Shown here piece after piece: positions 28,961 through 38,600 of a DNA stretch of 64,000 bases. Positions within the stretch are counted from its first letter, which is position 1; each line of letters begins with the position of its first letter. The stretch spans positions 4,464,001 through 4,528,000 of the forward strand of contig NZ_CP075583.1 in NCBI RefSeq assembly GCF_023509035.1, written 5' to 3'. The notes under the pieces were generated by a model. That model made no database searches and was not told the origin of the DNA. It was given only the letters and a program-made list of their open reading frames with translations. The translations under genes were made by a program, and so were the position numbers. This stretch comes from Janthinobacterium lividum. GTDB taxonomy: Bacteria > Pseudomonadota > Gammaproteobacteria > Burkholderiales > Burkholderiaceae_D.

Positions 28961-29947
28961 TTACAGCCAGCCTTCGCGCTTCAGACGCCGGTGCAGCCAG
29001 TAGCAGCCGGCGATGATGACGACGATGACGGCCGGATAACTGCCGCGCCACTTCAGTTCCGGCATGAATTCGAAGTTCATGCCGTACAGGCTGAAGACCA
29101 TGGTGGGCACGGCCAGGATGGCGGCCCAGGCGGCCAGGCGCTTGACCACCTCGTTCTGGCGGATCGAAATTTGCCCCAGCGCCACCTGCATGGCTGAATT
29201 GACCAGCTCGCGCATCTGCCCCGCCGTGTGCGTGACCCGTTTGACGTGGTCGAGAATGTCGCGGTAATAGATGCGGTTTTCCTTGGGCACGATATCGCCA
29301 TGGAAACGGATCAGCTGGGTGCAAATGTCATGCAGGGGGTTGACGGCCGCATCCAGCTTCAGCAGTTCCGTCTTGAGCTGGTAGAAATCCTGCAGCTTGT
29401 CCTCGCTCAAACTGGGCTTGAACAGTTGCAGTTCATGGTGCTGGAAACGGGCCTGCAAATGGTCGATGCAGGGCTGGTACTGGTCGACGATGAAATCGAT
29501 GATGGAATACAGTACGTAGCCAGGGCCGCTGGCCAGCTTCTCGGGCACGCTTTCCTTGCGCTCACGCAGCTTCGCATAGCCGGCCGAGGCGCCGTGGCGC
29601 ACCGTGATGATGAAGCGGGGGCCGAGAAAGACGTGGGTTTCGCCGTAGACGATGGCCTCGCCGTCCAGGGTCGCCGTGTGCATCACCATGAACAGGGTGT
29701 CGCCGTATTCTTCCAGCTTGGGCCGCTCGTGCGCGCCCTGTGCATCCTCGACGGCCAGTTCGTGCAAGCCGAAAGCCGATTGCAGCGCCGGCATGGCCTT
29801 GACATCGGGGCTGGCCAGGCCGATCCATACGAAACAATCAGGATCGCCGAGGAAGTCGCCCACCTTGTCGATATCAAAGTGCGCGATCTTCTTGCCATCG
29901 CGATAGGCTGCGCCATTGACGACGGCGGCGTGGGTACTCAGGTCCAT
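28961..29947 (-). CDS. corA: CorA-family magnesium/divalent cation transporter
   Basis: A 328-residue inner-membrane channel. The large cytosolic N-domain includes AVEDAQGAHERPKLEEYGDT and FIITVRHG. Two C-terminal helices follow: TM1 (AAWAAILAVPTMVFSLYGMN), ending in the invariant GMN selectivity motif (YGMNFEF), and TM2 (YPAVIVVIIAGCYWL), then a basic tail. Length is normal. I start it at the ATG at 29947; the open frame continues upstream into unrelated remnant sequence. Confidence 0.93.
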   Translation of the reverse strand: MDLSTHAAVVNGAAYRDGKKIAHFDIDKVGDFLGDPDCFVWIGLASPDVKAMPALQSAFGLHELAVEDAQGAHERPKLEEYGDTLFMVMHTATLDGEAIVYGETHVFLGPRFIITVRHGASAGYAKLRERKESVPEKLASGPGYVLYSIIDFIVDQYQPCIDHLQARFQHHELQLFKPSLSEDKLQDFYQLKTELLKLDAAVNPLHDICTQLIRFHGDIVPKENRIYYRDILDHVKRVTHTAGQMRELVNSAMQVALGQISIRQNEVVKRLAAWAAILAVPTMVFSLYGMNFEFMPELKWRGSYPAVIVVIIAGCYWLHRRLKREGWL

Positions 29948-30370
29948 GGTGATTTTCAGCGAATGGCGGCAATATTGGGGGGCCAGTATAGCGGAAAGAC
30001 CATGTGCGTTGTAACGCCAGGCGGGCCGGCAAGTAGAGATATTGGCTACCTTGATGAAAGAATACGGACTGAAGACGTCGTCCGACTGCCTGCGGCAGGC
30101 GTTCGCCCCCACCGCCAGTTCATGCGTGCGGCCCGACAGGCTGAGCGGGCCCTTCGCGTACACGGCCAGGCCATTGCTGGTGGCGTCGCTGTTGTACCGG
30201 CGTGCAGTGGCGTTGTCACTGAACAGCTGTGGCACTCCCAACAACAGTGCCAGAAAAACTGGCACATATCATGCAAATTCAACTATCCTGCGTCATTACT
30301 TTTCATACCGCCAAAATGAACTCCCCCTGACTCCAAGGGACTTGAGGAAGCGTGCACGCGGAGAATTTTC
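29948..30370. other. Gap between corA and a small unknown gene
   Basis: A 423-bp stretch. Apart from the receptor remnant (30032-30214, minus) I see no gene. Base composition drops from GC-rich to clearly AT-rich from about 30270 onward, marking the edge of a compositionally different patch. Confidence 0.5.
30032..30214 (-). pseudogene. Fragment of a TonB-dependent siderophore receptor
   Basis: About 60 codons encode NSDATSNGLAVYAKGPLSLS then GRTHELAVGANACRRQSDDV, very like the barrel segment of FpvA/FecA-type receptors (usual form: LDVYASGPFSLFGRTHELVVG). No start, plug or C-terminal barrel is present, and the frame runs directly into the corA leader. It indicates loss of an outer-membrane receptor between the two STN/sigma/FecR modules. 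Fragment length limits certainty. Confidence 0.5.
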
Positions 30371-30655
30371 TTATATTTTTATTTTTTTGAGGGGACGCTC
30401 AGCCGCTTTTCCTGGAAGCTTCCTGTTCAAGTCCGCCCATCGCAACACCGTGATAATGTCAGATGGCAACATATTCTGGAGGTAGTCTTCCGGTACATCC
30501 GTCATCGTCAGCCTACTCAGCAATACTTCAGCCATGTACCTGAAAGCATGTATTGTTGGCGGCAAGTTCCATAGCTCATATTCTCCGAACTCGTTTATCG
30601 CTATTTGTTCAGCATTATGAATTTCATCTTCAAAATAAATATCACCATCTCTCAT
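30371..30655 (-). CDS. Small hypothetical protein in AT-rich patch
   Basis: A 94-residue acidic, soluble-looking protein with no recognised domain. It begins MRDGDIYFEDEIHNAEQ and contains IHAFRYMAEVLLSRLTMTDV and a lysine-rich tail. A strong AAGGAG lies 6 bp before the ATG. A promoter-like pair TTGATT/TATGAT with 16-bp spacing is just upstream (30684-30711). Codon use and base composition are AT-rich, unlike neighbours, suggesting recent transfer. An immunity or antitoxin role is possible for such genes but no partner is visible. Confidence 0.62.
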   Translation of the reverse strand: MRDGDIYFEDEIHNAEQIAINEFGEYELWNLPPTIHAFRYMAEVLLSRLTMTDVPEDYLQNMLPSDIITVLRWADLNRKLPGKAAERPLKKIKI

Positions 30656-31026
30656 TTTATCTCCTTATATGTTAATATAAATAATCATAACACAATTAAT
30701 ATTTAAATCAATATGTTTTAATATTAATTTTTTAAAAACTTACACAAATTAATATACCAGAATTAAAATAAGTTAATGAAGCGGGAATAAAACAGCTAAG
30801 GAAAAAACATTTATTCGTTGGCCAACATGATGGAAAAATTTGGCGCCCTGCTCGCGCCGCCATTTGAAAAAGGAATGACTGATTCGCATTGGCGGAGCCT
30901 GGAGCATATTCAAGGCGACAAGCTGCACCTGCACCACCAGCAACAGCAACAGCTGGCGTCTTGCAGATACCTCCCCCATCCAGGAAAATAGCATTGCAGG
31001 CAGCAAGGCTACATGGCCTGCGCTGC
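30656..31026. other. AT-rich intergenic patch
   Basis: A 371-bp stretch, strongly AT-rich from 30660 to 30830. It holds the promoter of the small gene on the minus strand. A 54-codon plus-strand frame (30827-30991) lacks a ribosome site and family resemblance. No repeat, att site or transposase piece was recognised. Confidence 0.5.
30684..30711 (-). promoter_or_regulatory. Sigma-70-like promoter for the small AT-rich gene
   Basis: On the minus strand TTGATT (30706-30711) and TATGAT (30684-30689) are separated by 16 bp in A/T-rich DNA, about 30 bp before the ATG at 30655. Confidence 0.45.
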
Positions 31027-33234
31027 CTAAGCGACGTCCGCTGACACCTGCAATTTAGGCAGCAACTTATCCAAGGTCACCGGATAGTCGCGCACGCGCA
31101 CACCGGTGGCGTTGTACACGGCATTCGCGATGGCCGCCGCCACGCCGCAAATGCCCAGCTCGCCCACGCCCTTGGCTTTCATGGGCGAGGACATGGGGTC
31201 CGTTTCATCGAGGAAGATGACGTCCTGGTGCGGGATGTCGGCATGCACGGGCACTTCGTAGCCGGCCAGGTCGTGGTTGACGAAGAAGCCGCGGCGCTGG
31301 TCGACTACGAGTTCTTCCATCAGGGCTGCGCCGACGCCCATGGTCATGGCGCCGATCACCTGGCTGCGGGCCGCTTTCGGGTTGAGGATGCGGCCGGCCG
31401 CGCAGACAGCCAGCATGCGGCGCACGCGCACTTCGCCCGTGTCGCTGTCCACGCCCACTTCCACGAAATGGGCGCCAAACGTCGATTGCTGGAATTTTTT
31501 ATCGAGGTCGCCGTATTCCATGTGGTCTTCCGCAACGACGTCGCCATGGTAGGCGGCGGCAGCGAGCGGCACGCTGCGCTCGCCCTGACTCACTTGTCCA
31601 TCGGAAAAGCGCGCTTCCTTTTCATCGAAACCGAGCTTGCCGGCAACGGCCTGGCGCAGGCGCACGCAAGCCGCGTAGACACCGGCCGTCGAGCTGTTGC
31701 CGCCCCACTGCCCGCCCGAACCGGCCGAGACGGGAAAATCCGAGTCGCCCAGGCGCACGACGACACGGTTCAAGGTCACGCCCAGCATTTCGGCCGCCGT
31801 CTGGGCGATGATGGTGTAGCTGCCCGTACCGATGTCCGTCATGTCCGTTTCCACGGTCACGATGCCGTTGCCGTCCAAGCGCACGCGGGCGGCCGATTGC
31901 ATGACGAGGTTGTTGCGGAAGGCGGCCGCCACGCCCATGCCGACCAGCCAGCGGCCGTCGCGCCGCATGCCCGGCTGCGCTTGCCGCTCCTTCCAGCCGA
32001 ACTCCACGGCCCCCGTGCGCAAGCAATCGATCAGGCGGCGCTGGGAAAACGGGCGGCCGGGCTTTTCCGGGTCCACTTTGGTGTCGTTCAGGATGCGAAA
32101 GACGATGGGGTCCATCTTTAGTTTTTCCGCCATCTCGTCCATGGCGATTTCCAGCGCCATCAGGCCCGGTGCCTCGCCCGGCGCGCGCATGGCGTTACCC
32201 TCCGGCAAGTCCAGCACGGCCAGGCGCATGGCCGTCATGCGATTCGGTCCCGCGTACAGCAGCCGCGTCTGCATCACGGCCGTTTCCGGCCCGCCGCCTT
32301 TCAAATCGCCGGACCACGATTCGTGGCCGATGGCCGTGATCTTGCCATCGCGCGTGGCGCCGAGGCGCAGGCGCTGAATGGTGGCGGGCCGGTGCGTCGT
32401 GTTGTTGAACATCAAGGGCCGTGTCAGGGCGACCTTGACGGGGCGCTGCGCCGCGCGCGCCCCCAGGGCCGCCAGCAAGGCTTCGGCGCGCACGAACAGC
32501 TTGCCGCCGAAACCGCCGCCGATGTAGGGCGAGACGATGCGCACCTTGTCTTTCGCAATGCCAAGCGTGCGGGCCAGGTCGCCACGGCCCCAGTCCACCA
32601 TCTGGTTCGCCGTCCAGACCGTCACCTTGTCGCCCTCCCAGGCGGCAATCGAGGCGTGCGGCTCCATCATGGCGTGCGACTGGTCAGGCGTCGTGTAGGT
32701 GGCGTCAAGGCGCACGGAGGCATTGGCATAGGCGCCGGCGAAGTTGCCCGTCTTGCTGTCGGGCTTGCCGTCCTTCGGCTTGGTCGCGCCACCCTTGGCC
32801 TTGCCCAGGTCGAAGGCGCCCCGCTGCTCGACATACTTCACGTCGAGCAATTGCGCGGCCGAGCGGGCTTGCTCGAAGGTTTCCGCCACCACCAGCGCGA
32901 TGGCCTGGTGATAATGCTGGATCTCGGGGCCACCGAGCAGGTTTGCCGTGTTCATCTTGCCTTTGCCCAGCTTGCCCGCCGATTCCGCCGTCACCACGGC
33001 CAGCACGCCGGGTGCGCGCCGCGCCGCGCTGGTGTCAAGCGAAGCGATGCGCCCTTTGGCAATCGCCGCGCCGACGACATGGCCATAGGCGGCGTGCGGC
33101 GCGGCTTTGTTTTGTTCATAGGCGTACGGCGCCGTGCCCGTGGTTTTCAGGGGGCCATCGATACGGTCCGTGGGACGGCCCACGACTTTCAGCTGGTCGA
33201 TGGGATTGGTGGTCGCAGGTGTCGTGAATTTCAT
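31027..33234 (-). CDS. paoC: Molybdenum-cofactor subunit of PaoABC-type aldehyde oxidoreductase
   Basis: A 735-residue catalytic subunit of a xanthine-oxidase-family enzyme that oxidises aldehydes to acids. The N-terminal domain opens KVVGRPTDRIDGPLKTTG. The cofactor-binding loop is IGGGFGGKLF; a second part includes RAPGEAPGLMALEIAMDEMA. The late block KGVGELGICGVAAAIAN carries the active-site Glu. Length matches E. coli PaoC. It is the last gene of the pao operon, 4 bp after paoB. The insertion chaperone gene paoD is not adjacent. Natural substrate is not determined; aromatic aldehydes are oxidised by the E. coli homologue. Confidence 0.92.
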   Translation of the reverse strand: MKFTTPATTNPIDQLKVVGRPTDRIDGPLKTTGTAPYAYEQNKAAPHAAYGHVVGAAIAKGRIASLDTSAARRAPGVLAVVTAESAGKLGKGKMNTANLLGGPEIQHYHQAIALVVAETFEQARSAAQLLDVKYVEQRGAFDLGKAKGGATKPKDGKPDSKTGNFAGAYANASVRLDATYTTPDQSHAMMEPHASIAAWEGDKVTVWTANQMVDWGRGDLARTLGIAKDKVRIVSPYIGGGFGGKLFVRAEALLAALGARAAQRPVKVALTRPLMFNNTTHRPATIQRLRLGATRDGKITAIGHESWSGDLKGGGPETAVMQTRLLYAGPNRMTAMRLAVLDLPEGNAMRAPGEAPGLMALEIAMDEMAEKLKMDPIVFRILNDTKVDPEKPGRPFSQRRLIDCLRTGAVEFGWKERQAQPGMRRDGRWLVGMGVAAAFRNNLVMQSAARVRLDGNGIVTVETDMTDIGTGSYTIIAQTAAEMLGVTLNRVVVRLGDSDFPVSAGSGGQWGGNSSTAGVYAACVRLRQAVAGKLGFDEKEARFSDGQVSQGERSVPLAAAAYHGDVVAEDHMEYGDLDKKFQQSTFGAHFVEVGVDSDTGEVRVRRMLAVCAAGRILNPKAARSQVIGAMTMGVGAALMEELVVDQRRGFFVNHDLAGYEVPVHADIPHQDVIFLDETDPMSSPMKAKGVGELGICGVAAAIANAVYNATGVRVRDYPVTLDKLLPKLQVSADVA

Positions 33235-33238
33235 GGCC

Positions 33239-34198
33239 CTAGCCTTTCTTCGCTTGTGCTTCAGCCATCACGGCAGCCATCGTGCGCTGCGCCAGGGTCA
33301 CCTTGAAGGCGTTGTCGGTGGTGGGATGCGCGCCCGCCAGCAGGCGTTCGCTCACGGCGCCGGCGCCATCGGGTATCGCCTGCTCGGCGGCAACTACTCT
33401 CCACGGCTGCGGCGCGACGCCGCCCAGGGCCAGCCGGCCCGTACCATTGGGCAAGATGATCGCCGCCACGGACAGCAGCGCGAACGCGTACGAGGCGCGA
33501 TCGCGCACCTTGCGGTAGACGTGCGTGCCGCCGATGGGCCGGGGCAAGGTCACGCTGGTGATCAGTTCGCCCGGCTGCAGCGCCGTTTCCAGCTGCGGCG
33601 TGTTGCCCGGCAAGCGGTAAAATTCGGCGATGGGGATAGTGCGCTTGCTGCCATCGGGCCGCACCGTGTCGATGGCGGCGTCGAGCACGCGCATGGCCAC
33701 GGCCATGTCGCTGGGATGCGTGGCGATGCAGGCATCGCTGCCGCCCAGGATGGCCAGGGACCGGCTGAAGCCGCCAATGGCCGAGCAGCCGCTGCCCGGC
33801 ACGCGCTTGTTGCAAGCCTGGTTCATATCATAGAAATAGGGGCAGCGCGTGCGCTGCAGCAGGTTGCCGGCCGTCGTCGCCTTGTTGCGCAGTTGCGCCG
33901 AGGCGCCGGCCAGCAAGGCGCGCGACAGCACGGCGTAATCGCGGCGCACCATGGGGTGCGCCGCCAGCGCCGTGTTGCGCACGAGGGCGCCGATGCGCAA
34001 GCCGCCATCCTTTGTTGCTTCCACTTTATCCAGCGCCAGGCCATTGACGTCGATCAGATGCGCGGGCGTTTCGATGTCCAGTTTCATCAGATCGAGCAGA
34101 TTCGTGCCGCCGGCAATAAAGCGGGCACCCGGCGTGTGCGAGGCGGCCGCCGCCGCTTCGGCCGGCGAGGCGGCCTTCTGGTAGCTGAACACTCTCAT
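33239..34198 (-). CDS. paoB: FAD and [4Fe-4S] subunit of PaoABC-type oxidoreductase
   Basis: A 319-residue electron-transfer subunit. The FAD-binding PP-loop [16 protein letters not shown] is at about 25-40; [19 protein letters not shown] follows. Cysteines 119, 129 and 138 ([20 protein letters not shown] then C) form the extra iron-sulfur ligand set seen in PaoB and absent from plain xanthine dehydrogenase FAD subunits. The ATG at 34198 overlaps the paoA stop (ATGA). The upstream open frame is not family sequence. Confidence 0.92.
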   Translation of the reverse strand: MRVFSYQKAASPAEAAAAASHTPGARFIAGGTNLLDLMKLDIETPAHLIDVNGLALDKVEATKDGGLRIGALVRNTALAAHPMVRRDYAVLSRALLAGASAQLRNKATTAGNLLQRTRCPYFYDMNQACNKRVPGSGCSAIGGFSRSLAILGGSDACIATHPSDMAVAMRVLDAAIDTVRPDGSKRTIPIAEFYRLPGNTPQLETALQPGELITSVTLPRPIGGTHVYRKVRDRASYAFALLSVAAIILPNGTGRLALGGVAPQPWRVVAAEQAIPDGAGAVSERLLAGAHPTTDNAFKVTLAQRTMAAVMAEAQAKKG

Positions 34199-34854
34199 GC
34201 CGGCCTCCCCGCCACCTCGGAAATCGCCTCGATGATGTTGGAGTAGGCGCCGCAGCGGCAGATGTTGCCGCTCATGCGCTCGCGCAATTCTTCCGGCGTC
34301 GCTTGCGGCGGCGCATTCAAGTCGGTGCTGACGTGGCTGGGGATGCCCTGGCGGATCTCTGCCAGCGCGGCGACGGCCGAGCAGATTTGCCCCGGGGTAC
34401 AGTAGCCGCATTGATAACCGTCATGCGCGATGAAGGCAGCTTGCATCGGGTGCAGTTTATCGGGCGTGCCCAGTCCCTCGATGGTGGTGACCTTGGCGCC
34501 GTCATGCATGACGGCCAGGCTCAGGCAGGCATTGATGCGCTGACCGTCCAGCATGACGGTGCAGGCGCCGCACTGGCCGTGGTCGCAGCCCTTTTTGGTC
34601 CCCGTCAGGTGCAGGTGTTCGCGCAAGGCGTCGAGCAAGGTGGTGCGCGTGTCGAGTTCCAGGCTGTGGCGCTGGCCATTGACGTCCAGGCTGATTTTCA
34701 TGAGGACGGGCGGCGGAGAAAAACCGGCCTGGGTGGCCGTATTCACCGCTTCCGCCGCCCCCGCCACACCGGGCACGGCCGCCGCCGTGGCCGACAGCGC
34801 GCCGGCGATCAGCAAGCCGCGCCTGCCGGCATTGATGTGATTAGACTCTGTCAT
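34195..34854 (-). CDS. paoA: [2Fe-2S] subunit of PaoABC-type oxidoreductase, Tat-exported
   Basis: A 219-residue subunit with two [2Fe-2S] sites. The first set is Cys90, 95, 98 and 110 ([14 protein letters not shown] and INAC); the second is Cys149, 152, 199 and 201 (QCGYC and ICRCGAY). A twin-arginine signal ([20 protein letters not shown], about 10-29) should carry the assembled trimer to the periplasm, as in E. coli. The ATG at 34854 follows AGGAGG by 9 bp. It heads the operon, 76 bp after the module 2 second sigma gene. Confidence 0.93.
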   Translation of the reverse strand: MTESNHINAGRRGLLIAGALSATAAAVPGVAGAAEAVNTATQAGFSPPPVLMKISLDVNGQRHSLELDTRTTLLDALREHLHLTGTKKGCDHGQCGACTVMLDGQRINACLSLAVMHDGAKVTTIEGLGTPDKLHPMQAAFIAHDGYQCGYCTPGQICSAVAALAEIRQGIPSHVSTDLNAPPQATPEELRERMSGNICRCGAYSNIIEAISEVAGRPA

Positions 34855-34930
34855 CTCGCGCTTCCTCCTGGCTGTGGACTGGCTGGGTGGGCGCATGCAG
34901 GCCCGAAGCAGCAGTCTGACGGCCGGATTC

Positions 34931-35638
34931 CTACGCGTCTGTACGCGAACGAACGTTCAGCCTCAGGCTGCGCCGGGTCGTGCCGACCCCTCCCTGCGCC
35001 GCATAACCGGTGTGGCGCGCGCAATGGTCGAGCGCCTGGCGCAGGGCCGTATCGACGTTGCGCAGCGACATGTCGTGCCGCTCGGCCACCTCCTGGCGGG
35101 TCAGTTCATCCACGCGCAGCGCTTCAAGCACTTGCCGGTGGCGCCGCGGCAGCAAGTCGACGGCCTGCGCCAGCCGGCGCACGTCGGCCTGCAGCTCGGC
35201 CAGGCGTTCCGGCCCCGCCGCCGTATCGGCGAGGAAATCAACCATACCAGCGGCGCCGTCCCCATCGCCCTCGTCCGCATACAGCCAGGCGCGGTTGCGG
35301 CGCAGGCTGTCCATGGCCGCATTGCAAGCCACGCGGAACACATAGGCGACGGGGCTGTGCGCCTGCGCCGCGCCATCCCCGGCCGCCAGCGCGCCCAGGC
35401 GCAGCCAGGCGTCGTGCAAGCTGTCGCTGGCCAGCTCGGCGCAACCCAGGTGGCGCACCAGACGCCGGTGCAGGGCCGCGTAATTGCCTTCCAGCACCAC
35501 CTGCAGCCTGGCGTCCTGCCCTGGCGCCGCCAGCGGCGCCATATCGTTGGCCGCCTGCAGGCGGGGCCGGATGGCAGGCCCGTACCAGGCCATACCGGCC
35601 GCGCGCAAGGGCAAGGGTTCGGCCAAGCGGGCCATCAT
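34931..35638 (-). CDS. ECF-like sigma factor coupled to adhesin 2 (module 2)
   Basis: A 235-residue sigma factor. A 45-residue proline/alanine-rich N-terminal extension precedes region 2 (ASDSLHDAWLRLGAL, YVFRVACNAAMDSLRR). Region 4 reads LPRRHRQVLEALRVDELTRQ, EVAERHDMSLRNVDTALRQA. It is a clear paralogue of the module 1 gene at 11916-12518. Two ATGs (35638 and 35635) overlap the adhesin stop; the second reproduces the TGATG overlap of module 1. No dedicated anti-sigma gene adjoins it. Its role could be feed-forward expression or regulation of genes outside the window. Confidence 0.82.
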   Translation of the reverse strand: MMARLAEPLPLRAAGMAWYGPAIRPRLQAANDMAPLAAPGQDARLQVVLEGNYAALHRRLVRHLGCAELASDSLHDAWLRLGALAAGDGAAQAHSPVAYVFRVACNAAMDSLRRNRAWLYADEGDGDGAAGMVDFLADTAAGPERLAELQADVRRLAQAVDLLPRRHRQVLEALRVDELTRQEVAERHDMSLRNVDTALRQALDHCARHTGYAAQGGVGTTRRSLRLNVRSRTDA

Positions 35639-38600
35639 GGCGACAACCTGCTGCGCTCTTGCGCCGTCAGCTGGCGCGTGGCCGATTCCGGCAATGCTCC
35701 CAGGCCCAGCACGCGCACGGCGCTGCGCGGGTTGTAATCGGCCGCCTCGATGCGCGCGCCATCGGCCGGGGTGGCTTGCGCGCTGTCGGGCGGCGCGTCG
35801 CTGCCAAAGCCCAGCACGCGCACCGTGAACACGGATGGCTGCGCCGAACGGGTAGCGGCGCGCTCGCGCTGCACCACGTCCTGCGCCGCCGCCGTCGCCT
35901 GCGTGGCGGCCGCGCTGGCGTTCGTCATGGCGCCCACGTTGACGGACGCCACCGTCGGCATGCCCTTGGCTTCGCCCTTGACCTGGATGTTCGCCGCGTT
36001 CATCACCTTCAGCGCGGCCAGGTTGACGTTGCCCGAGACGCGGATGCCGGCCTCGCCCGCATCGATGGTGCCCAGCGGGGCCAGCAAGTCCACGTCGCCT
36101 GCCGGCACTTCCGCAATCGGCGCCAGGGTGGCGATACCGGCGCCCGTGCTCGGCACGTCGGAAGACAGGGTCACGTTGCCCCAGTTGTCATACACGCGCT
36201 TGGGCGGCGTGTAGACGATGGTCGACTTCGAACCGCGCCCCGCGTTGATGTCGCCCTGCGACGACCAGCCCAGGATATCGCCGCCAAACGTCGTCATGAT
36301 GCGGCTCTGGCCCAGCAGGATGCTGCCGTTCGCGAACAGGTCGATATTGCCGCCGCCCTTGGTGATGACGCCCGAAGTCGACGGCGGCGCCTCGCCTTCG
36401 ATGCCGAACACCTGCTTGCCGCCCGGCGTCAGCAGCTGGATGTCGCCGCCGAAGTTGGTGTGCACGTAGCCGCTGCGGGGAACGATGCGGTCGTTTCGTC
36501 CCGAGTCCGGGTTGTAGAGACCAAACGTGCCACGGTACATGACGATGTCGCCCGTATAGGAAAGCGCCTTGCCGCTGGCGTCGGCGGCCGGCGCCAGGCC
36601 CGCGATGGCGTTGCGGCTACGCAAAAAGCTGCCATAGCGCGAGCTGTCAGCATCGTTGTACTCGCGCCCGCCCGCCTTCAGTTCCGCAAAATACACATCG
36701 CGGGCAAACACGCGCTGCTGCGGCTCGGGCAAGGCCAGATAAAAGGCCTGCGCTTCGGTGGGCGTGCCCTTGAAGCCGTAGCGCTCGCCGAGCCAGGTCG
36801 CCAATTCGCTGTCGTACGATTTCACCACCTTGCCCGCCTGCTCGGCCAGCGGCACGCCCGTCTTCGCCACGTTAGCCGGGTCGAGATACGGCTTGACGAA
36901 GTGCAGGTAATCGAGGCCTGCCGCGCCCACGCCCGCCTGCATGGCGATGCCGGCGCCCGGACGCTTGTCGCCCTGCACGATGGGGCCGAGACTGACGACG
37001 CTGCCCTTGTCCTGCATCAATATGTTGCGCCCGGCGCTGATGTCGAGCGTGCCGGGGCCGGCCACGTTGAAGGAACTGCTGAGGATATCGCGTCCAGCCG
37101 AGACGACCGATACGTCATACGCATTGTTATGCACGAACAGGTTGCTGCTGTTGTTGAACATCATGCCGTTCTCGCTGCCAGCGACGCCTTCCAGCAGCGC
37201 CGTGCCGCTGCTGACGATGTCGCGGCCCGCCTTCATCCAGACAGGCTGCGCGCCCTCGTACCAGGTGATGCCCGCGTGCTTGGCGTCGTAGAACTCGACG
37301 ATGCGGCCGACGTTGACACCGACCAGGTCGCCCTTGACGGCATAGATGCGGGCCGCCTGCGTGCCGCTGTTGCCGAGGCCGGCGGCCGAATCGGGACCGA
37401 AGGCGAACAGCGGATACTTGTCTTCCGTGGCCGGCGCCCCCGTGCTGGACAGATTACTGGCCAGGGGGCCGGTCGACCACGAGTTGGGGGTGCGCGCGAT
37501 ATAGGCTGGCTTGAACGGCGTCGCCATGCTGTCCGCCGCCGCGCCGGACTGTCCGATGGTAAAACCGCCTGCATAGATGGAGTCACCGGCCAGCCATTGC
37601 AGTTGGGCATAGGGCGAAGGCGCCAGCAGCAGAGGTGCGGCATAGCTGTCGGCGCCATTGCGGTCCACGATCGTCTTGCCGTAGTACAGGCTGCCATGCG
37701 CAGCAGCAACGCGCACAATGGAGGGGTAAATGGTGGCGAAGTCGGTTTCCGTGCCGATCGGCCCCGTCAACGGCGTCAGATTACCGCCGGCGGAGAACAG
37801 GTCGAGCGCCGTGTGCGGCGTCCACAAGCTGAACCAGCTGTAGCCGACACCCAGTTCTCCAGATGGCGCAAGCGCCGAGGTCGGGTTGACCATCAGTACG
37901 CGGCCCGGATCGGCCACATCCTGCAGCACCTGGTCGCCCAGGGTCGCCACACTGAATGTGGCGTCGCCCGGCACCAGGGTCATGCCGCCCCGTGGCGTAG
38001 CACGCGTGGCCGTGAAGGCATCGTAGGCGCGTGTTTCTTTCGGCGCGTGATCAGTACTTTGTGTACCGTATTGCAGCACCAAACTACCGAGTTGCGCGGC
38101 CGACGTTTCCGCGTGGCCGCGCAAGTCGACCAGGGCGCCATTCATGTGGCCAGCATTCGGCATGCCTGCCGGGTTGATGGCGCCGCCCACGCGCAGGTCC
38201 AGGTCGCCGCCGCCCGTCAACAGCATGCTGCCATCGGCATTCACGCGGCCCGTACTGCCCACGGCCAGCAGCAAGCCCTGCGAACGGGTATTGATATTCG
38301 CGTCATAGCTGCTGCCCTGCTGCAATGCCAGCACACCGGCATCGCCCGCCACGTCGGCGCGCAGATTGCCGCCACCCAGGGTACCGAAACCCGTAAAGCC
38401 CAGGACGTCGTCGGCCAGGGTGCTGCGGCCCACATAGGTGCCGAAATTGACCCACCAGGCCACCGGCTGTGCCAGGCCACCGATGGCGAGACCACCGCTG
38501 CCCTGGCGCCACAGCCAGTTGCCCACGGCCGTGCTGTCGTAGCCAGCGTCCGAGGTGACGGGGCGCAAATTGGTCGCGGCACTGCGGCCAAGTAGCGAAC

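Noticed and set aside
30827..30991. 54-codon plus-strand frame in the AT-rich patch
   Set aside because: No ribosome site, histidine/glutamine-rich, no family resemblance.
34303..38595. 1,430-codon plus-strand frame across paoA, sigma and adhesin 2
   Set aside because: It spans three well-supported genes on the opposite strand and has no recognisable domain.
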